A stretch of 64,000 nucleotides of DNA from Streptomyces smaragdinus (lineage in GTDB: Bacteria > Actinomycetota > Actinomycetes > Streptomycetales > Streptomycetaceae): contig NZ_WEGJ01000001.1 of the NCBI RefSeq assembly GCF_009604385.1, positions 1 to 64,000 on the forward strand, read 5' to 3'. The notes under the pieces were generated by a model, which saw only the letters and a list, made by a program, of their open reading frames with translations, was not told where the DNA came from and searched no databases. The position numbers were made by a program, and so were the translations under genes. The first letter of the stretch is position 1. The number at the start of each line of letters is the position of its first letter. Shown here in pieces: positions 25,176 to 34,006 of this stretch.

Positions 25176-26438
25176 ATGCCCCTCGCGCTCCTGGCCCTCG
25201 CCATCGGGGCCTTCGGGATCGGCACCACCGAGTTCGTGATCATGGGCGTGCTGCCCCAGGTCGCGGCGGATTACGGCGTCACCATCCCGACCGCCGGCTG
25301 GCTGGTCTCCGGATACGCCCTCGGCGTCGTCGCCGGCGCCCCGCTGCTGACCGTGCTCGGCACCCGGGTCTCCCGCAAGAAGATGCTCATGTTCCTCATG
25401 GGCCTCTTCGTCGCCGGCAACGCCCTCTCCGCCCTCGCCCCCACTTTCGGCCTCATGCTGGCCGGCCGGATCGTCGCCTCCCTCGCACACGGCGCGTTCT
25501 TCGGCATCGGCTCCGTCGTCGCCGCCAGCCTCGTCGCCCCGCACAAGAAGGCCTCCGCGATCTCCCTGATGTTCATGGGCCTGACCGTGGCCAACATCGT
25601 CGGCGTACCCGGCGGCACCTCCATCGGCCAGGCCGCCGGCTGGCGCGTCACCTTCGCGATCGTCGCCGCCCTCGGGATCATCGGCCTCCTCGGCGTCGCC
25701 AGGCTCATCCCCGAGACCGGCCGGCCCGAGTCGGTGAGCGTACGCGGGGAGTTCGCCGCGTTCCGCAACGTCCAGGTCTGGCTCGCCATGGCGATGACCG
25801 TCCTCGGCTACGGCGGTGTCTTCGCCGCGATCACCTACATCACCCCCATGATGACCGAGGTCACCGGCTACACCGAAGGTGCCGTGACCTGGCTGCTCGT
25901 CCTGTTCGGCGTCGGCATGTTCCTGGGCAACCTGATCGGCGGCAGGTTCGCCGACCGGGCCCTGATGCCGATGCTCTTCACCGCGCTCGCGGGCCTCACC
26001 GCCGCCCTGCTGCTGTTCACCGCGACCGCGCACAACAAAATCCTCGCCGCGATCACCCTCAGCCTGATCGGCGCCCTGGGCTTCGCGACCGTACCGCCCC
26101 TGCAGAAGTGGGTGCTCGACCAGGCCTCCGCCGCGCCCACCCTGGCCTCCGCCGCCAACATCGGTGCCTTCAACCTCGGCAACGCCCTCGCGGCCTGGCT
26201 CGGCGGCGTCGTCATAGCCGCCGGACTCGGCTACACCGCCCCGAACTGGGTCGGCGCGATCCTCTCCGGTACGGCCCTGCTCCTCGCCCTCCTCGCCGCC
26301 CGCCTGAACCGCCGTACCCACAGCGCGGGCCGCGTCGTCGCCGGGTCCGCGGCGACCGAGCCCGCCCCCGCCACTGTCCCCGAGAAGGAACCTCTGATGA
26401 GCACCACCGCCGCCCCCACCACAGAGCTCGCCCGATGA
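25176..26438 (+). CDS. MFS drug/sugar exporter (DHA1, Cmx/AraJ-like)
   Basis: A 420-residue, 12-span major facilitator. It starts LALLALAIGAFGIGTTEFVI, typical of the AraJ/Cmx (chloramphenicol-exporter-like) branch, with the conserved loop GTRVSRKKML between spans 2 and 3 and GYALGVVAGAPLLT as span 2. ATG 25176 is chosen over the upstream in-frame start because GGAAGG precedes it and the membrane topology begins there. Its stop overlaps the next start (ATGA). Control by the divergent MarR protein is likely. It probably exports a drug-like or reactive compound; the substrate is not predictable. Confidence 0.85.
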   Translation: MPLALLALAIGAFGIGTTEFVIMGVLPQVAADYGVTIPTAGWLVSGYALGVVAGAPLLTVLGTRVSRKKMLMFLMGLFVAGNALSALAPTFGLMLAGRIVASLAHGAFFGIGSVVAASLVAPHKKASAISLMFMGLTVANIVGVPGGTSIGQAAGWRVTFAIVAALGIIGLLGVARLIPETGRPESVSVRGEFAAFRNVQVWLAMAMTVLGYGGVFAAITYITPMMTEVTGYTEGAVTWLLVLFGVGMFLGNLIGGRFADRALMPMLFTALAGLTAALLLFTATAHNKILAAITLSLIGALGFATVPPLQKWVLDQASAAPTLASAANIGAFNLGNALAAWLGGVVIAAGLGYTAPNWVGAILSGTALLLALLAARLNRRTHSAGRVVAGSAATEPAPATVPEKEPLMSTTAAPTTELAR

Positions 26439-27640
26439 GCCGCACCCCGCAGGAGGTCTTCGCCGACCACGGCAACCGGCTCGGCACCGGAGACCTCGAC
26501 CTGATCAGCCGGAACTACACCGAGGACGCCGTCCTCCTCACCCCCGGAGGAACCCTCACGGGACGCGAGGGAGTACGGCAGGGCATCGGCGCACTGCTCG
26601 CCGATCTCCCGGACGCCGACTGGCAGCTGACCCCGCGGTTCGCCGGTGACGTGCTGTTCCTCCAGTGGAGCGCGACCACCGCCGGCCACGAGGTCACCGA
26701 CGGCGTCGACACCTTCGTCTTCCGCGACGGGCTCATCAGCGCCCAGACCGTCCGCTACACCCTGACCCCCCGTACAACCCGTACCGCCCGAAAGGCCACA
26801 CCCACCATGGCACCGCACAACAGCATCCCCACCGTCACTCTGAACAACGGCACCGAGATCCCCCAGCTCGGATTCGGCGTCTTCCAGGTCCCCGACACCG
26901 AGACCACCGCCGCCGTCACGGCGGCCCTCGAGGCCGGCTACCGCTCGATCGACACCGCCGCGATCTACGGCAACGAGGCCGGCGTCGGCAAGGCCCTCGC
27001 AGCCTCCGGACTCGACCGCGGCGAACTGTTCGTCACCACCAAGCTGTGGAACGCCGACCAGGGCTACGACTCCACCCTCCGCGCCTTCGACGCCAGCCTG
27101 GCCAAGCTCGGCCTGGACCACGTCGACATGTACCTCATCCACTGGCCCACCCCCGCCCGTGACCTGTACCGGGACACCTGGAAGGCCATCGAGAAGCTGG
27201 TCGCCGACGGCCGGGTCCGTACCGCCGGCGTCTCCAACTTCCAGCCCGACCACCTCCGCCGCCTCACCGACGGCGCAAACCTCGTCCCCGCCGTGAACCA
27301 GATCGAACTGCACCCGGGCCTGCAGCAGACCGAACTGCGCGCCGTACACGCCGAGCTGGGCATCGCGACCGAGGCCTGGAGCCCCCTGGCGCAGGGCGCC
27401 GTCCTGGGCGACGAGGCGATCACCACCATCGCCACCACCCACGGCAAGTCCCCGGCCCAGGTGGTCCTTCGCTGGCACCTGCAGCTCGGGAACATTGTCA
27501 TTCCCAAGTCCGTCACGCCAGTCCGTATCCGCGAGAACCTCGACGTCTTCGACTTCACGCTGACGGACGCCGAGATGGCGTCGATCGCCGGCCTGGACCG
27601 TGATCTGCGCACGGGTCCGCACCCGGACCAGCTCAGCTGA
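26435..27640 (+). CDS. NTF2-like domain fused in frame to aldo/keto reductase
   Basis: A 401-residue frame joining two normally separate proteins. Residues 1-~115 form a SnoaL/NTF2-like domain (YTEDAVLLTPGGTLTGREGV, GVDTFVFRDGLIS). Residues 125-401 form a complete aldo/keto reductase with GYRSIDTAAIYGNE (Asp, Tyr), LFVTTKLWN (Lys), LIHWPTP (His) and IPKSVTPVRIREN for NADPH. The linker TPRTTRTARKATPT has no stop. An internal ATG at 26807 with GAAAGG upstream could also start a free 277-residue reductase. Its start overlaps the MFS stop (ATGA). It may detoxify carbonyls alongside the exporter. Confidence 0.8.
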   Translation: MSRTPQEVFADHGNRLGTGDLDLISRNYTEDAVLLTPGGTLTGREGVRQGIGALLADLPDADWQLTPRFAGDVLFLQWSATTAGHEVTDGVDTFVFRDGLISAQTVRYTLTPRTTRTARKATPTMAPHNSIPTVTLNNGTEIPQLGFGVFQVPDTETTAAVTAALEAGYRSIDTAAIYGNEAGVGKALAASGLDRGELFVTTKLWNADQGYDSTLRAFDASLAKLGLDHVDMYLIHWPTPARDLYRDTWKAIEKLVADGRVRTAGVSNFQPDHLRRLTDGANLVPAVNQIELHPGLQQTELRAVHAELGIATEAWSPLAQGAVLGDEAITTIATTHGKSPAQVVLRWHLQLGNIVIPKSVTPVRIRENLDVFDFTLTDAEMASIAGLDRDLRTGPHPDQLS

Positions 27641-27692
27641 CTTTCCTGGAGTCACGGTTGATCCGACCCTGACGGGTTGGGTTGCCCCGGAT

Positions 27693-27725
27693 CGTGCGGG
27701 CGGAACGGCAGGTTCCGCCCGCACG
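27693..27725 (+). terminator. hairpin terminator after MFS/AKR operon
   Basis: A perfect 14-bp stem CGTGCGGGCGGAAC / GTTCCGCCCGCACG with a 5-base loop, 53 bases after the reductase stop. The remaining 27641-28030 interval holds no other gene, only the operator noted at 27985. Confidence 0.8.
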
Positions 27726-27984
27726 AGCGCGTTCATGTGCTCCTGACCGCTCCCCCATACATCCGACTCCCGAAGACCGTTCCTTCGCCCCCCACCACCA
27801 CCGCCCTCGACCGGCTCATGCACCCGCGCAGGTTGAACTGACCTGGCCAGAAGCTGGTGCAGACAAGACCGACTACCGGCCTCCCCCTCCCCAGGGCGAG
27901 CACACCGCGTGCCGTCGGCCCGGCCCACCGGCTCCGGACGCACACGGGCCACTGCCACCGATCTTGAACAGTTCGATTTGACGA

Positions 27985-28004
27985 ACAAGACGACCGTTCA
28001 TATT
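27985..28004 (+). promoter_or_regulatory. TetR operator candidate, site 1
   Basis: ACAAGACGACCGTTCATATT, just upstream of the TetR gene, shares AAGACGACCGKTCATATT with the site at 28851 upstream of the next gene. The core ACGACCGKTCAT is a near-palindrome, a common TetR-site pattern in Streptomyces. Confidence 0.55.
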
Positions 28005-28030
28005 CTCGTGTGTGGAAGAAAGGGGGCCGC

Positions 28031-28600
28031 ATGCCCAGGCCCAGCGTTCGTCCGCAGTTGGTCGAGGCCGCCACAAAGTGCTTCCACGAGCACGGATTCA
28101 ACGGCACGGGGATCCAGGACATCGCCCGCACGGCCGGTGTTCCCAAGGGGTCGGTGTACAACCACTTCGAGAACAAGGAAGCCCTCGCCGGCGAGGTCCT
28201 GGACCGTTACGCCGCCTCCCGCAGATTGGGGATGCTCGCGGACGGGCAGCTGGCGCCCGTGCCGAGGCTCCGCGCCCATTTCGAGTACCTCGCCGCAGAT
28301 CTGGAGAACTTCTCCTACAAGCGCGGGTGCATGTTCGGGAACTTCGGAGCGGAACTGTCGAACCAGACCGACCTCATGCGCGGCAAGGTGGACACCGGGC
28401 TAAGCACCTGGACCGACGCCGTCACACAGGTGCTGCAGGAAGCTCGTGAAACCGGCGCCCTCACGAGTCCCCTCCCGCCCGACCGGCTCGGGCAGTTCCT
28501 CGTGGACGGGTGGGAAGGCGCGGTGCTGCGGGCGAAGGTCACCCGGAGCCGGGCTCCGCTGGACGGCTTCTTCGACGTCTTCGACGCGCTCGTCGTCTGA
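28031..28600 (+). CDS. TetR-family regulator
   Basis: A 189-residue repressor. The helix-turn-helix is near residues 20-60 (GTGIQDIARTAGVPKGSVYN, HFENKEALAGEVL), and the C-terminal ligand domain has the RGCMFGNFGAELS cysteine-containing stretch seen in AcuR-like regulators of aldehyde or acrylate detoxification. I prefer ATG 28031 with AGGGGG upstream to the GTG at 28010. The same candidate operator precedes this gene and the 28900 gene, so it probably represses itself and the unknown protein/alcohol dehydrogenase pair. Confidence 0.85.
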   Translation: MPRPSVRPQLVEAATKCFHEHGFNGTGIQDIARTAGVPKGSVYNHFENKEALAGEVLDRYAASRRLGMLADGQLAPVPRLRAHFEYLAADLENFSYKRGCMFGNFGAELSNQTDLMRGKVDTGLSTWTDAVTQVLQEARETGALTSPLPPDRLGQFLVDGWEGAVLRAKVTRSRAPLDGFFDVFDALVV

Positions 28601-28850
28601 GGGCCCGCCCCGGAGCAGGAGATCCCCCAGGCCTTCGTACGGGCGAGGCGGTGGTCGGCCCGGGCGCGGGCCTTGCGGCAGGAAGCCTTGTGGGCTTCTT
28701 TCCTGGCCGGCAACTCGTTCCGGCCGCGTTCTCGGCGGTGCGGGATGGTAATCACCGCTCTGCCGATTCACACGCCAGCACGAGGACCCGGTCGCACAGC
28801 CCCCACGAAGACCCTCGCTTGCGTTTGGGGCGATCCGCATCTAGCGTTTA

Positions 28851-28868
28851 AGACGACCGGTCATATTC
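28851..28868 (+). promoter_or_regulatory. TetR operator candidate, site 2
   Basis: AAGACGACCGGTCATATT, with perfect palindromic core GACCGGTC, lies 32 bases before the 28900 gene. The match to site 1 at 27985 covers 17 of 18 bases. The preceding 28601-28850 shows no gene. Confidence 0.6.
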
Positions 28869-28899
28869 ATTTGATCGGGACCAGGAAAGGAACCCCCTC

Positions 28900-29625
28900 A
28901 TGTCCGATCTCCTCGACACCGTCGTCGCCGCCCACGGTGGCCTCGACCGATGGCACTCCGCCACTCGGATCACGGCCGAGGTGCAGGCCGGCGGAGCGCT
29001 GTGGGGCCTCAAGGGCCAGCCCGGGGTCCTCGACCGGTACAGCATCACCGCCGACCTGCACCGGCAGTCGGCCACCCTCGCCCCCTTCGCGGAGCCCGGG
29101 CTGCGAGCCGCCTACACCCCTGACCGGGTCGCGGTCGAATCCCTCGACGGGCAGGTGTCGCAGGAACGTGTCCGGCCACGGGAATCCTTCGCCGGCCACA
29201 CACTGGAGACCCCGTGGGACCGTCTGCACGCGGCGTACTTCGCCGGGTACGCCATGTGGACCTATCTGACCGAGCCCTTCGTCTTCACCGAGCCGGGCTT
29301 CACCGCCACGGAGATCGGGCCGTGGGAGGAGAACGGCGAGACCTGGCGCCGTCTGCAGGTGACCTTCCCCGAGCACATCGCCACCCACAGCCGGGTGCAG
29401 ACCTACTACATCGATGCCGAGGGCCTGATCCGGCGCCACGACTACCGTCCCGACGTGTTCGGTGCCGCCGACCGCGACTCGGCGCACTACACGTGGGAGC
29501 ACCAGAACGTCGGCGGGCTCGTCTTCCCGGCCAGGCGCTCGGTGCACCTCACCGACGAGAACAACCGGAAGGTCGCCGAGCCGGTGATCATCTCCATCGA
29601 CCTCACCGAGATCACGGTCTCGTGA
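28900..29625 (+). CDS. conserved protein of unknown function (241 aa)
   Basis: A soluble, probably cytoplasmic 241-residue protein without signal peptide or membrane spans. It begins SDLLDTVVAAHGGLDRWHSA, a start seen in lipoprotein-like or lipid-carrier-like beta proteins, and contains YTWEHQNVGGLVFPARRSVH. The alternating hydrophobic pattern suggests a beta-rich barrel or cradle. I do not recognise a catalytic motif. AGGAAAGGA precedes ATG 28900. It shares a candidate TetR site with the upstream regulator and lies 49 bases before an alcohol dehydrogenase, so it probably works with it. Confidence 0.75.
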   Translation: MSDLLDTVVAAHGGLDRWHSATRITAEVQAGGALWGLKGQPGVLDRYSITADLHRQSATLAPFAEPGLRAAYTPDRVAVESLDGQVSQERVRPRESFAGHTLETPWDRLHAAYFAGYAMWTYLTEPFVFTEPGFTATEIGPWEENGETWRRLQVTFPEHIATHSRVQTYYIDAEGLIRRHDYRPDVFGAADRDSAHYTWEHQNVGGLVFPARRSVHLTDENNRKVAEPVIISIDLTEITVS

Positions 29626-29674
29626 AGCGACGAACGTCCACCCGACAGGGCCCCGACAGGAACAGAGGGATGTC

Positions 29675-30697
29675 ATGAGCGGCTATCGCGCCGTCGAGGC
29701 GACCGCCGACGGTGATTTCACCCTCGTCGAGCGCACGCTGGAGCGACCGGGGGCCGGACGGGTCCGGATCGCCGTAGAGGCGTGCGGGGTCTGCCACAGC
29801 GACGCAGCCGGAATCATGAACATGACCGGCAGTCGGCCGTCCGGCGTCCCCGTGGTGCCCGGGCACGAGGTCATCGGCCGGATCGACGCCCTCGGCGACG
29901 GTGTTTCCGGGTGGCACGTCGGACAGCGGGTCGGCCTGGGCTACCTGGGCGGGCACTGCGGCACGTGTGCGATGTGCCGGCGCGGCGACTTCGTGTACTG
30001 CACCGACCAGCCGGTACTGGGCGACAGTCAGCAGGGAGGGTACGCGGAGTACGTCACGGCCCGGACCTCGGGTCTTGTCGCGGTACCGGACGACATGCCG
30101 GCGGCCGAGCTGGCACCGCTGATGTGTGCGGGCCTGACGGTGCATCACGCGCTGGTGACCTCGGCCGCGCGTACGGGCGATCTCGTCGCCGTCCAGGGCA
30201 TCGGCGGCCTGGGACACCTCGGCATCCCGTACGCGCGGGCCATGGGGTTCCAGGTGGCGGCGATCGCGCGCGGTCAGGGCAAGAAGGAGCTCGCGCTGCA
30301 GCTCGGAGCGCATCACTACATCGACTCCACCGCGAGCGACCCGGGACAGGCACTGCGGGAACTCGGCGGTGCCAGGGTCGCTCTCGCCACCGCCAGCAGT
30401 GGCGCATCGATGTCGCCGCTGGTCGGGGGGCTTGCCGTCCGCGGGCAGCTGGTCGTCCTGGGCGTGGCGCAGGATCCGGTCGAGGTGAGCACTGTGCCGC
30501 TCGTCTTCGGTGCTCGCTCGATCGTCGGCTCGCTGACCGGCACGCCTCGCGACAACGAGGACAACGTCGGCTTCGCCCACGCCCACAACATCCGCCCGAT
30601 GGTCGAAACCGTTCCCCTGGAGCAGGCCAAGGAGGCGTACACGCGGATGATGTCCGGCGAGGCACGCTTCCGGATGGTGCTCGAGATCGGTCACTGA
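29675..30697 (+). CDS. zinc-dependent alcohol dehydrogenase
   Basis: A 340-residue medium-chain alcohol dehydrogenase of the AdhP/AdhA type. Catalytic zinc ligands are in GVCHSD and PGHEVIG, the four structural cysteines in GHCGTCAMCRRGDFVYC, and the cofactor motif is QGIGGLGHLGIPYA. It converts primary alcohols and aldehydes with NAD(H). It follows the unknown 241-aa gene, probably in one transcript under the TetR regulator. ATG 29675 follows a CAGAGGGA site. Confidence 0.88.
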   Translation: MSGYRAVEATADGDFTLVERTLERPGAGRVRIAVEACGVCHSDAAGIMNMTGSRPSGVPVVPGHEVIGRIDALGDGVSGWHVGQRVGLGYLGGHCGTCAMCRRGDFVYCTDQPVLGDSQQGGYAEYVTARTSGLVAVPDDMPAAELAPLMCAGLTVHHALVTSAARTGDLVAVQGIGGLGHLGIPYARAMGFQVAAIARGQGKKELALQLGAHHYIDSTASDPGQALRELGGARVALATASSGASMSPLVGGLAVRGQLVVLGVAQDPVEVSTVPLVFGARSIVGSLTGTPRDNEDNVGFAHAHNIRPMVETVPLEQAKEAYTRMMSGEARFRMVLEIGH

Positions 30698-30750
30698 CAC
30701 CAGGCACCGCTTATGCCGGGAATCATGGCGCGTGCCGCGCCGCCGGTCGA

Positions 30751-30830
30751 GTGGTACCTCGTGTGCGCGAGGTCCGGCGTACACGAGGTACCACAAGGGG
30801 CCCGCCTCTGCGGCAGACGGACCCCTTCGT
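30751..30830. terminator. two hairpins between convergent genes
   Basis: A perfect 14-bp inverted repeat GTGGTACCTCGTGT (30751-30764) / ACACGAGGTACCAC (30781-30794) is followed by AAGGGGCCCG...CGGACCCCTT (about 30795-30830) with one mismatch. They lie between the alcohol dehydrogenase stop and the convergent membrane-protein gene, so they probably terminate in both directions. Confidence 0.75.
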
Positions 30831-30838
30831 GCGGCGTG

Positions 30839-31651
30839 TCAGTGTCCCGGCGGCACCTGAGCAGGCCGGCCCGACCCGCGCGTGAGCGCGTAGCCGCCGA
30901 CGCCCGCGAGGGCCGCCAGCAGGCCGCCGATCCCGGTCCACACCCAGCGGTCCGACCACCAGCCGGAACCCCAGCCGCCGTCGGGCTCGAGGGAGAACAG
31001 CTTGGCCGTGTCCGTCGAGTCGTCCGAGTCCTGCGACTGGGCCGAGGTCACCGCGATCCCGGGCACCAGGGGTTCGGCCAGGGAGCCGTCCACCGCCGCC
31101 GGGCCGCCGATGTCCTTGGACTCCACCTCGGTCTCGGCGCCGAACGCCAGGCCTCGGTCACCCGTCGCCAGATTGGTGGCGGTCAGCCGGATGTAGTACG
31201 TGCCGGGCAGCGGGTCGTTGGCCCACGGCTCCGACCAGGCGCGGACCGTGCGCAGGGTGCACGACAGGTCCACCGTGGCGGCGCCCGTGGCGGCGGTGCG
31301 TGTCTGGGCGCCGTACTGGCAGGCCTGGCGGCGGCGCAGGCCGTCGTAGACGTCGAGCTGCCAGGTGGACGCGGACGCGGTCTCCTTCGGGAGTGTGACC
31401 ACGGCTCGTGCGGTGGGCCGCTGTCCGGCTTCCGCCGGGAACGACCAGTACATGTAGTCGCCCGTCGAGCCCTGGGCCGTCGCCTTGGTGCCCTGGTCGA
31501 CCTCCGCAGCCGTACGGAACGACGTACCCGCCTCCGTCGGCCCGTCAGCCTCGGGCGAAGAGCTTGCGGAGGGTGAGGAGTCGGCGACGGCCGGGGAAAC
31601 GGCAAGCCCCAGCAGGAGCAGGGTGCCGGTCAGTATTCGTACGATTCGCAT
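30839..31651 (-). CDS. exported membrane-anchored protein, partner of VWA protein
   Basis: A 270-residue protein with a signal peptide (RILTGTLLLLGLAVSPAVAD), an acidic Ser/Pro linker, a predicted beta-rich extracellular domain (STGDYMYWSFPAEAGQRPTA, DPLPGTYYIRLTATNLA) and a C-terminal membrane span (WTGIGGLLAALAGVGGYALT) with a short basic tail. The ATG overlaps the stop of the VWA gene (TGATG) and follows GGAGG. The same architecture in the two coupled genes suggests they form a surface complex. Its function is unknown; the frame upstream of 31651 belongs to the VWA gene in another frame. Confidence 0.78.
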   Translation of the reverse strand: MRIVRILTGTLLLLGLAVSPAVADSSPSASSSPEADGPTEAGTSFRTAAEVDQGTKATAQGSTGDYMYWSFPAEAGQRPTARAVVTLPKETASASTWQLDVYDGLRRRQACQYGAQTRTAATGAATVDLSCTLRTVRAWSEPWANDPLPGTYYIRLTATNLATGDRGLAFGAETEVESKDIGGPAAVDGSLAEPLVPGIAVTSAQSQDSDDSTDTAKLFSLEPDGGWGSGWWSDRWVWTGIGGLLAALAGVGGYALTRGSGRPAQVPPGH

Positions 31652-32910
31652 CAGTTGGTCCTCCAGACCGCGACCCGCCAGCGCGACACCCAGCCCCACA
31701 GCACACCCGCCACAAACCCGACAACGACAAGCACACCCAGCAGCCACCAGCCCCGCCCGAGGCCGAACGCGGCCACGTCGGACGCCGAGTCCCCGGCGTC
31801 CACGACGTCCACGGTCAGCTCCAGCGGCAGCCCCGGGGTGGTCTTCACCCCGCCGGCCGGCGAGAACGAGTTCGTCACCACGAGACACACCGTCTCGGCG
31901 GTCTCGTCGTCGTCGGCTTCGGCCTTGGGGTAGCGCAGGCCCGTCGACATCACGTCGGTGCGGCCGGCTCCCGCGGCCTCACCGCGGACGATCTCCCTGC
32001 CCTTCACGGTCACCGCGCGCAGCAGCACCCCGTAGTCCGGGTTCACGGCCCGGTCGGCCGCCACGCTCACCGACGCCCGCAGCTCCTGACCCGGCTCCAC
32101 ATCCACCCGGTACCAGCGCTGCTGCCCGAACTCCTCACGGTCCGTGAACAGTCCCGATTCGAGGGCGGGCGCCTGCTCGCATGCCTCGGCGCCCTGCACG
32201 GCCTTGGGCACCACGACCGGATCGGCTGCCCGTTCCACCAGTTGGCTGACGCGGTCGCTGAGTTCCTCACGGCGCTCGACCGAGGTGTACGTACCGCCGG
32301 TCGCCTCCGCGATACAGCTCAGCTGCACACGCAGCTTCGCGTCCGGCACCAGACCCAGCGTGTCGATCGTCAGGCCGACGCCCTTCGCCGCGATCTCCCG
32401 CGCCACCTCGCACGGGTCGAGGGGCTGGCAGGTGTCCTCACCGTCGCTGATGAGCACGATGCGCTTGCTGCCCTCACCGCCCTCGAGGTCATCGGCGGCC
32501 TTCAGCAGGGCCGGGCCTATGGGGGTCCAACCGGTCGGAGTCAGGGTCGCTACCGCGGCCTTCGCCTCGGTGCGGTCCAGCGGCCCCACGGGGAAGAGCT
32601 GCGCGGTGTCCTCGCAGCCCTTCTTCCGGTCGTCGCCGGGGTAGTTCGCACCCAGCGTACGGATACCGAGCAGGACCTCCTCGGGCGTGGCGTCCAGCAC
32701 TTCGTCGAACGCCTGCTTTGCGGCAGCCATACGCGACTGCCCGCCGAGGTCCGTCGCGCGCATGGAACCACTCACGTCGAGAACGAGATCGACCTTGGGC
32801 GCGGTCGCCGTGGTCTCATCGGCGACGGCCGTGGACGAGACGGCGACCCCGGTAGAAAGGACGACGAGCAGGGCAAAAACCCCGGCCGCCCACCGATAAC
32901 TTCTGATCAT
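31651..32910 (-). CDS. exported von Willebrand factor A domain protein
   Basis: A 419-residue protein: signal peptide (to about residue 31), a VWA domain (about 38-230) with the metal-binding MIDAS motif DVSGSMRAT and the later ISDGEDTC, a beta-rich region, and a C-terminal membrane span (GWWLLGVLVVVGFVAGVLWG) with a basic tail. VWA domains bind partner proteins through a divalent metal. Several cysteines (KKGCEDT, GEDTCQPLDPC, LSCIAEATG) could form disulfides outside the cell. It is translationally coupled to the next gene. The role of the pair is unknown; cell-surface assembly or signalling is a guess. Confidence 0.82.
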   Translation of the reverse strand: MIRSYRWAAGVFALLVVLSTGVAVSSTAVADETTATAPKVDLVLDVSGSMRATDLGGQSRMAAAKQAFDEVLDATPEEVLLGIRTLGANYPGDDRKKGCEDTAQLFPVGPLDRTEAKAAVATLTPTGWTPIGPALLKAADDLEGGEGSKRIVLISDGEDTCQPLDPCEVAREIAAKGVGLTIDTLGLVPDAKLRVQLSCIAEATGGTYTSVERREELSDRVSQLVERAADPVVVPKAVQGAEACEQAPALESGLFTDREEFGQQRWYRVDVEPGQELRASVSVAADRAVNPDYGVLLRAVTVKGREIVRGEAAGAGRTDVMSTGLRYPKAEADDDETAETVCLVVTNSFSPAGGVKTTPGLPLELTVDVVDAGDSASDVAAFGLGRGWWLLGVLVVVGFVAGVLWGWVSRWRVAVWRTN

Positions 32911-33288
32911 CGCCGGATCCTATTGACCACGGCGCCCCCACACCAAAACGGCCCCCACCACCAGCCGTTGAACGCCGACAACCCGCGCCACGCAGGCGCC
33001 CGGGGCAGACAGGACAACCGCCCCAAACGCCCCTCGCGTTCAGGCGTGGCCACAGACGACGAAGGTGCCCACCCGGGCGTAGTCCCCTGTGGCCGGTTGA
33101 CGTCCGCCACCACGTCCCGAGCATCCTGCGGCACCACTGTCGTTGTCAGGAAGAACCGCCGTGGGCGCTTCTCCGGCTGTCGCAGGTGGCTGCGACACTC
33201 GCTGGTCATGACGACACAGCCGCGTACGAAGCTCCGCCGGCCGTCCGGACAACGTTGGCGTCGATCGGGCATGGCATGATCGCCGTTC
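32911..33288. other. intergenic, no gene seen
   Basis: 378 bases between the divergent VWA and HAD genes. Frames are Arg/Pro-rich on both strands, with no motif or ribosome site. It presumably holds both promoters, but none could be picked with confidence. Confidence 0.35.
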
Positions 33289-33906
33289 ATGGATACGCTG
33301 CCGTTCGACGCAGTGCTGTGCGACTTCGACGGAGTCGTGCACTTGTGGGACCCAGACGGGATGACCACGCTGGACCGGGCCTGGGATTTGCCGGAGGGCA
33401 CGCTGGCAGGGACGGCATTCGAAGATGAGCTGCTCCAGGCAGCCGTCACGGGGCACCTGAGCGACGAACAGTGGCGGCACCAGGTCGCCCAGCGCCTGAC
33501 CCCGGCCTGCGGATCAGCTCAGCGGGCCCGGGAGCTCGTCACGGCATGGAGCCGGCTCACCGGCCGAGTAGATCCCGACGTCGTGGATCTGCTCGCCACG
33601 CTTCGCACGAGGGTGCCGGTGGTCCTGGTCTCCAACGCGACCACGCGGCTGGAGACGTATCTCGCCGCAATCGGACTGGACGAGGCGTTCGACGCAGTGG
33701 TCAACACTGCCAGGATCGGAGTGGCCAAACCCGACCGACGCGTCTTCGACATAGCCGCCCAACGGGCGGGAGCCGACCTCGAGCGCTGCCTGTTCATCGA
33801 CGACACCGCCGGCCACATCACCGCAGCCCGAGCAGCCGGCGCAACCGGCGTGCACTACCAGGACATCCGGCAACTACGGGCCGCAGCCGCACTACTCCTG
33901 GACTGA
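33289..33906 (+). CDS. HAD-superfamily hydrolase
   Basis: A 205-residue phosphatase-like HAD protein. Motif I is LCDFDGVVHLWD (nucleophile and acid/base Asp), motif II VVLVSNATT, motif III the lysine in VAKPDRRVF, and motif IV LFIDDTAGH. It has a small helical cap (about residues 25-90), as in 2-haloacid dehalogenase or phosphoglycolate-phosphatase-like members. It is expected to hydrolyse a small phosphorylated metabolite. It is alone on this strand; no operon is visible and the ribosome site is weak. Confidence 0.82.
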   Translation: MDTLPFDAVLCDFDGVVHLWDPDGMTTLDRAWDLPEGTLAGTAFEDELLQAAVTGHLSDEQWRHQVAQRLTPACGSAQRARELVTAWSRLTGRVDPDVVDLLATLRTRVPVVLVSNATTRLETYLAAIGLDEAFDAVVNTARIGVAKPDRRVFDIAAQRAGADLERCLFIDDTAGHITAARAAGATGVHYQDIRQLRAAAALLLD

Positions 33907-34006
33907 CAGGCCACCCGCCCCTACAGACACCGGCCTCCGGGTATCACTGCAACTCGCCACAGCCCTCGTCACCTCATCCGCACACGATCAAACGGACAAG
34001 CTCACA

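Noticed and set aside
24848..26434. Long plus-strand frame upstream of the NTF2-AKR gene that would make a 930-residue protein
   Set aside because: This part overlaps the MarR gene in antisense and the MFS gene in another frame and is Arg/Pro-rich; the real start is ATG 26435 in the ATGA overlap.
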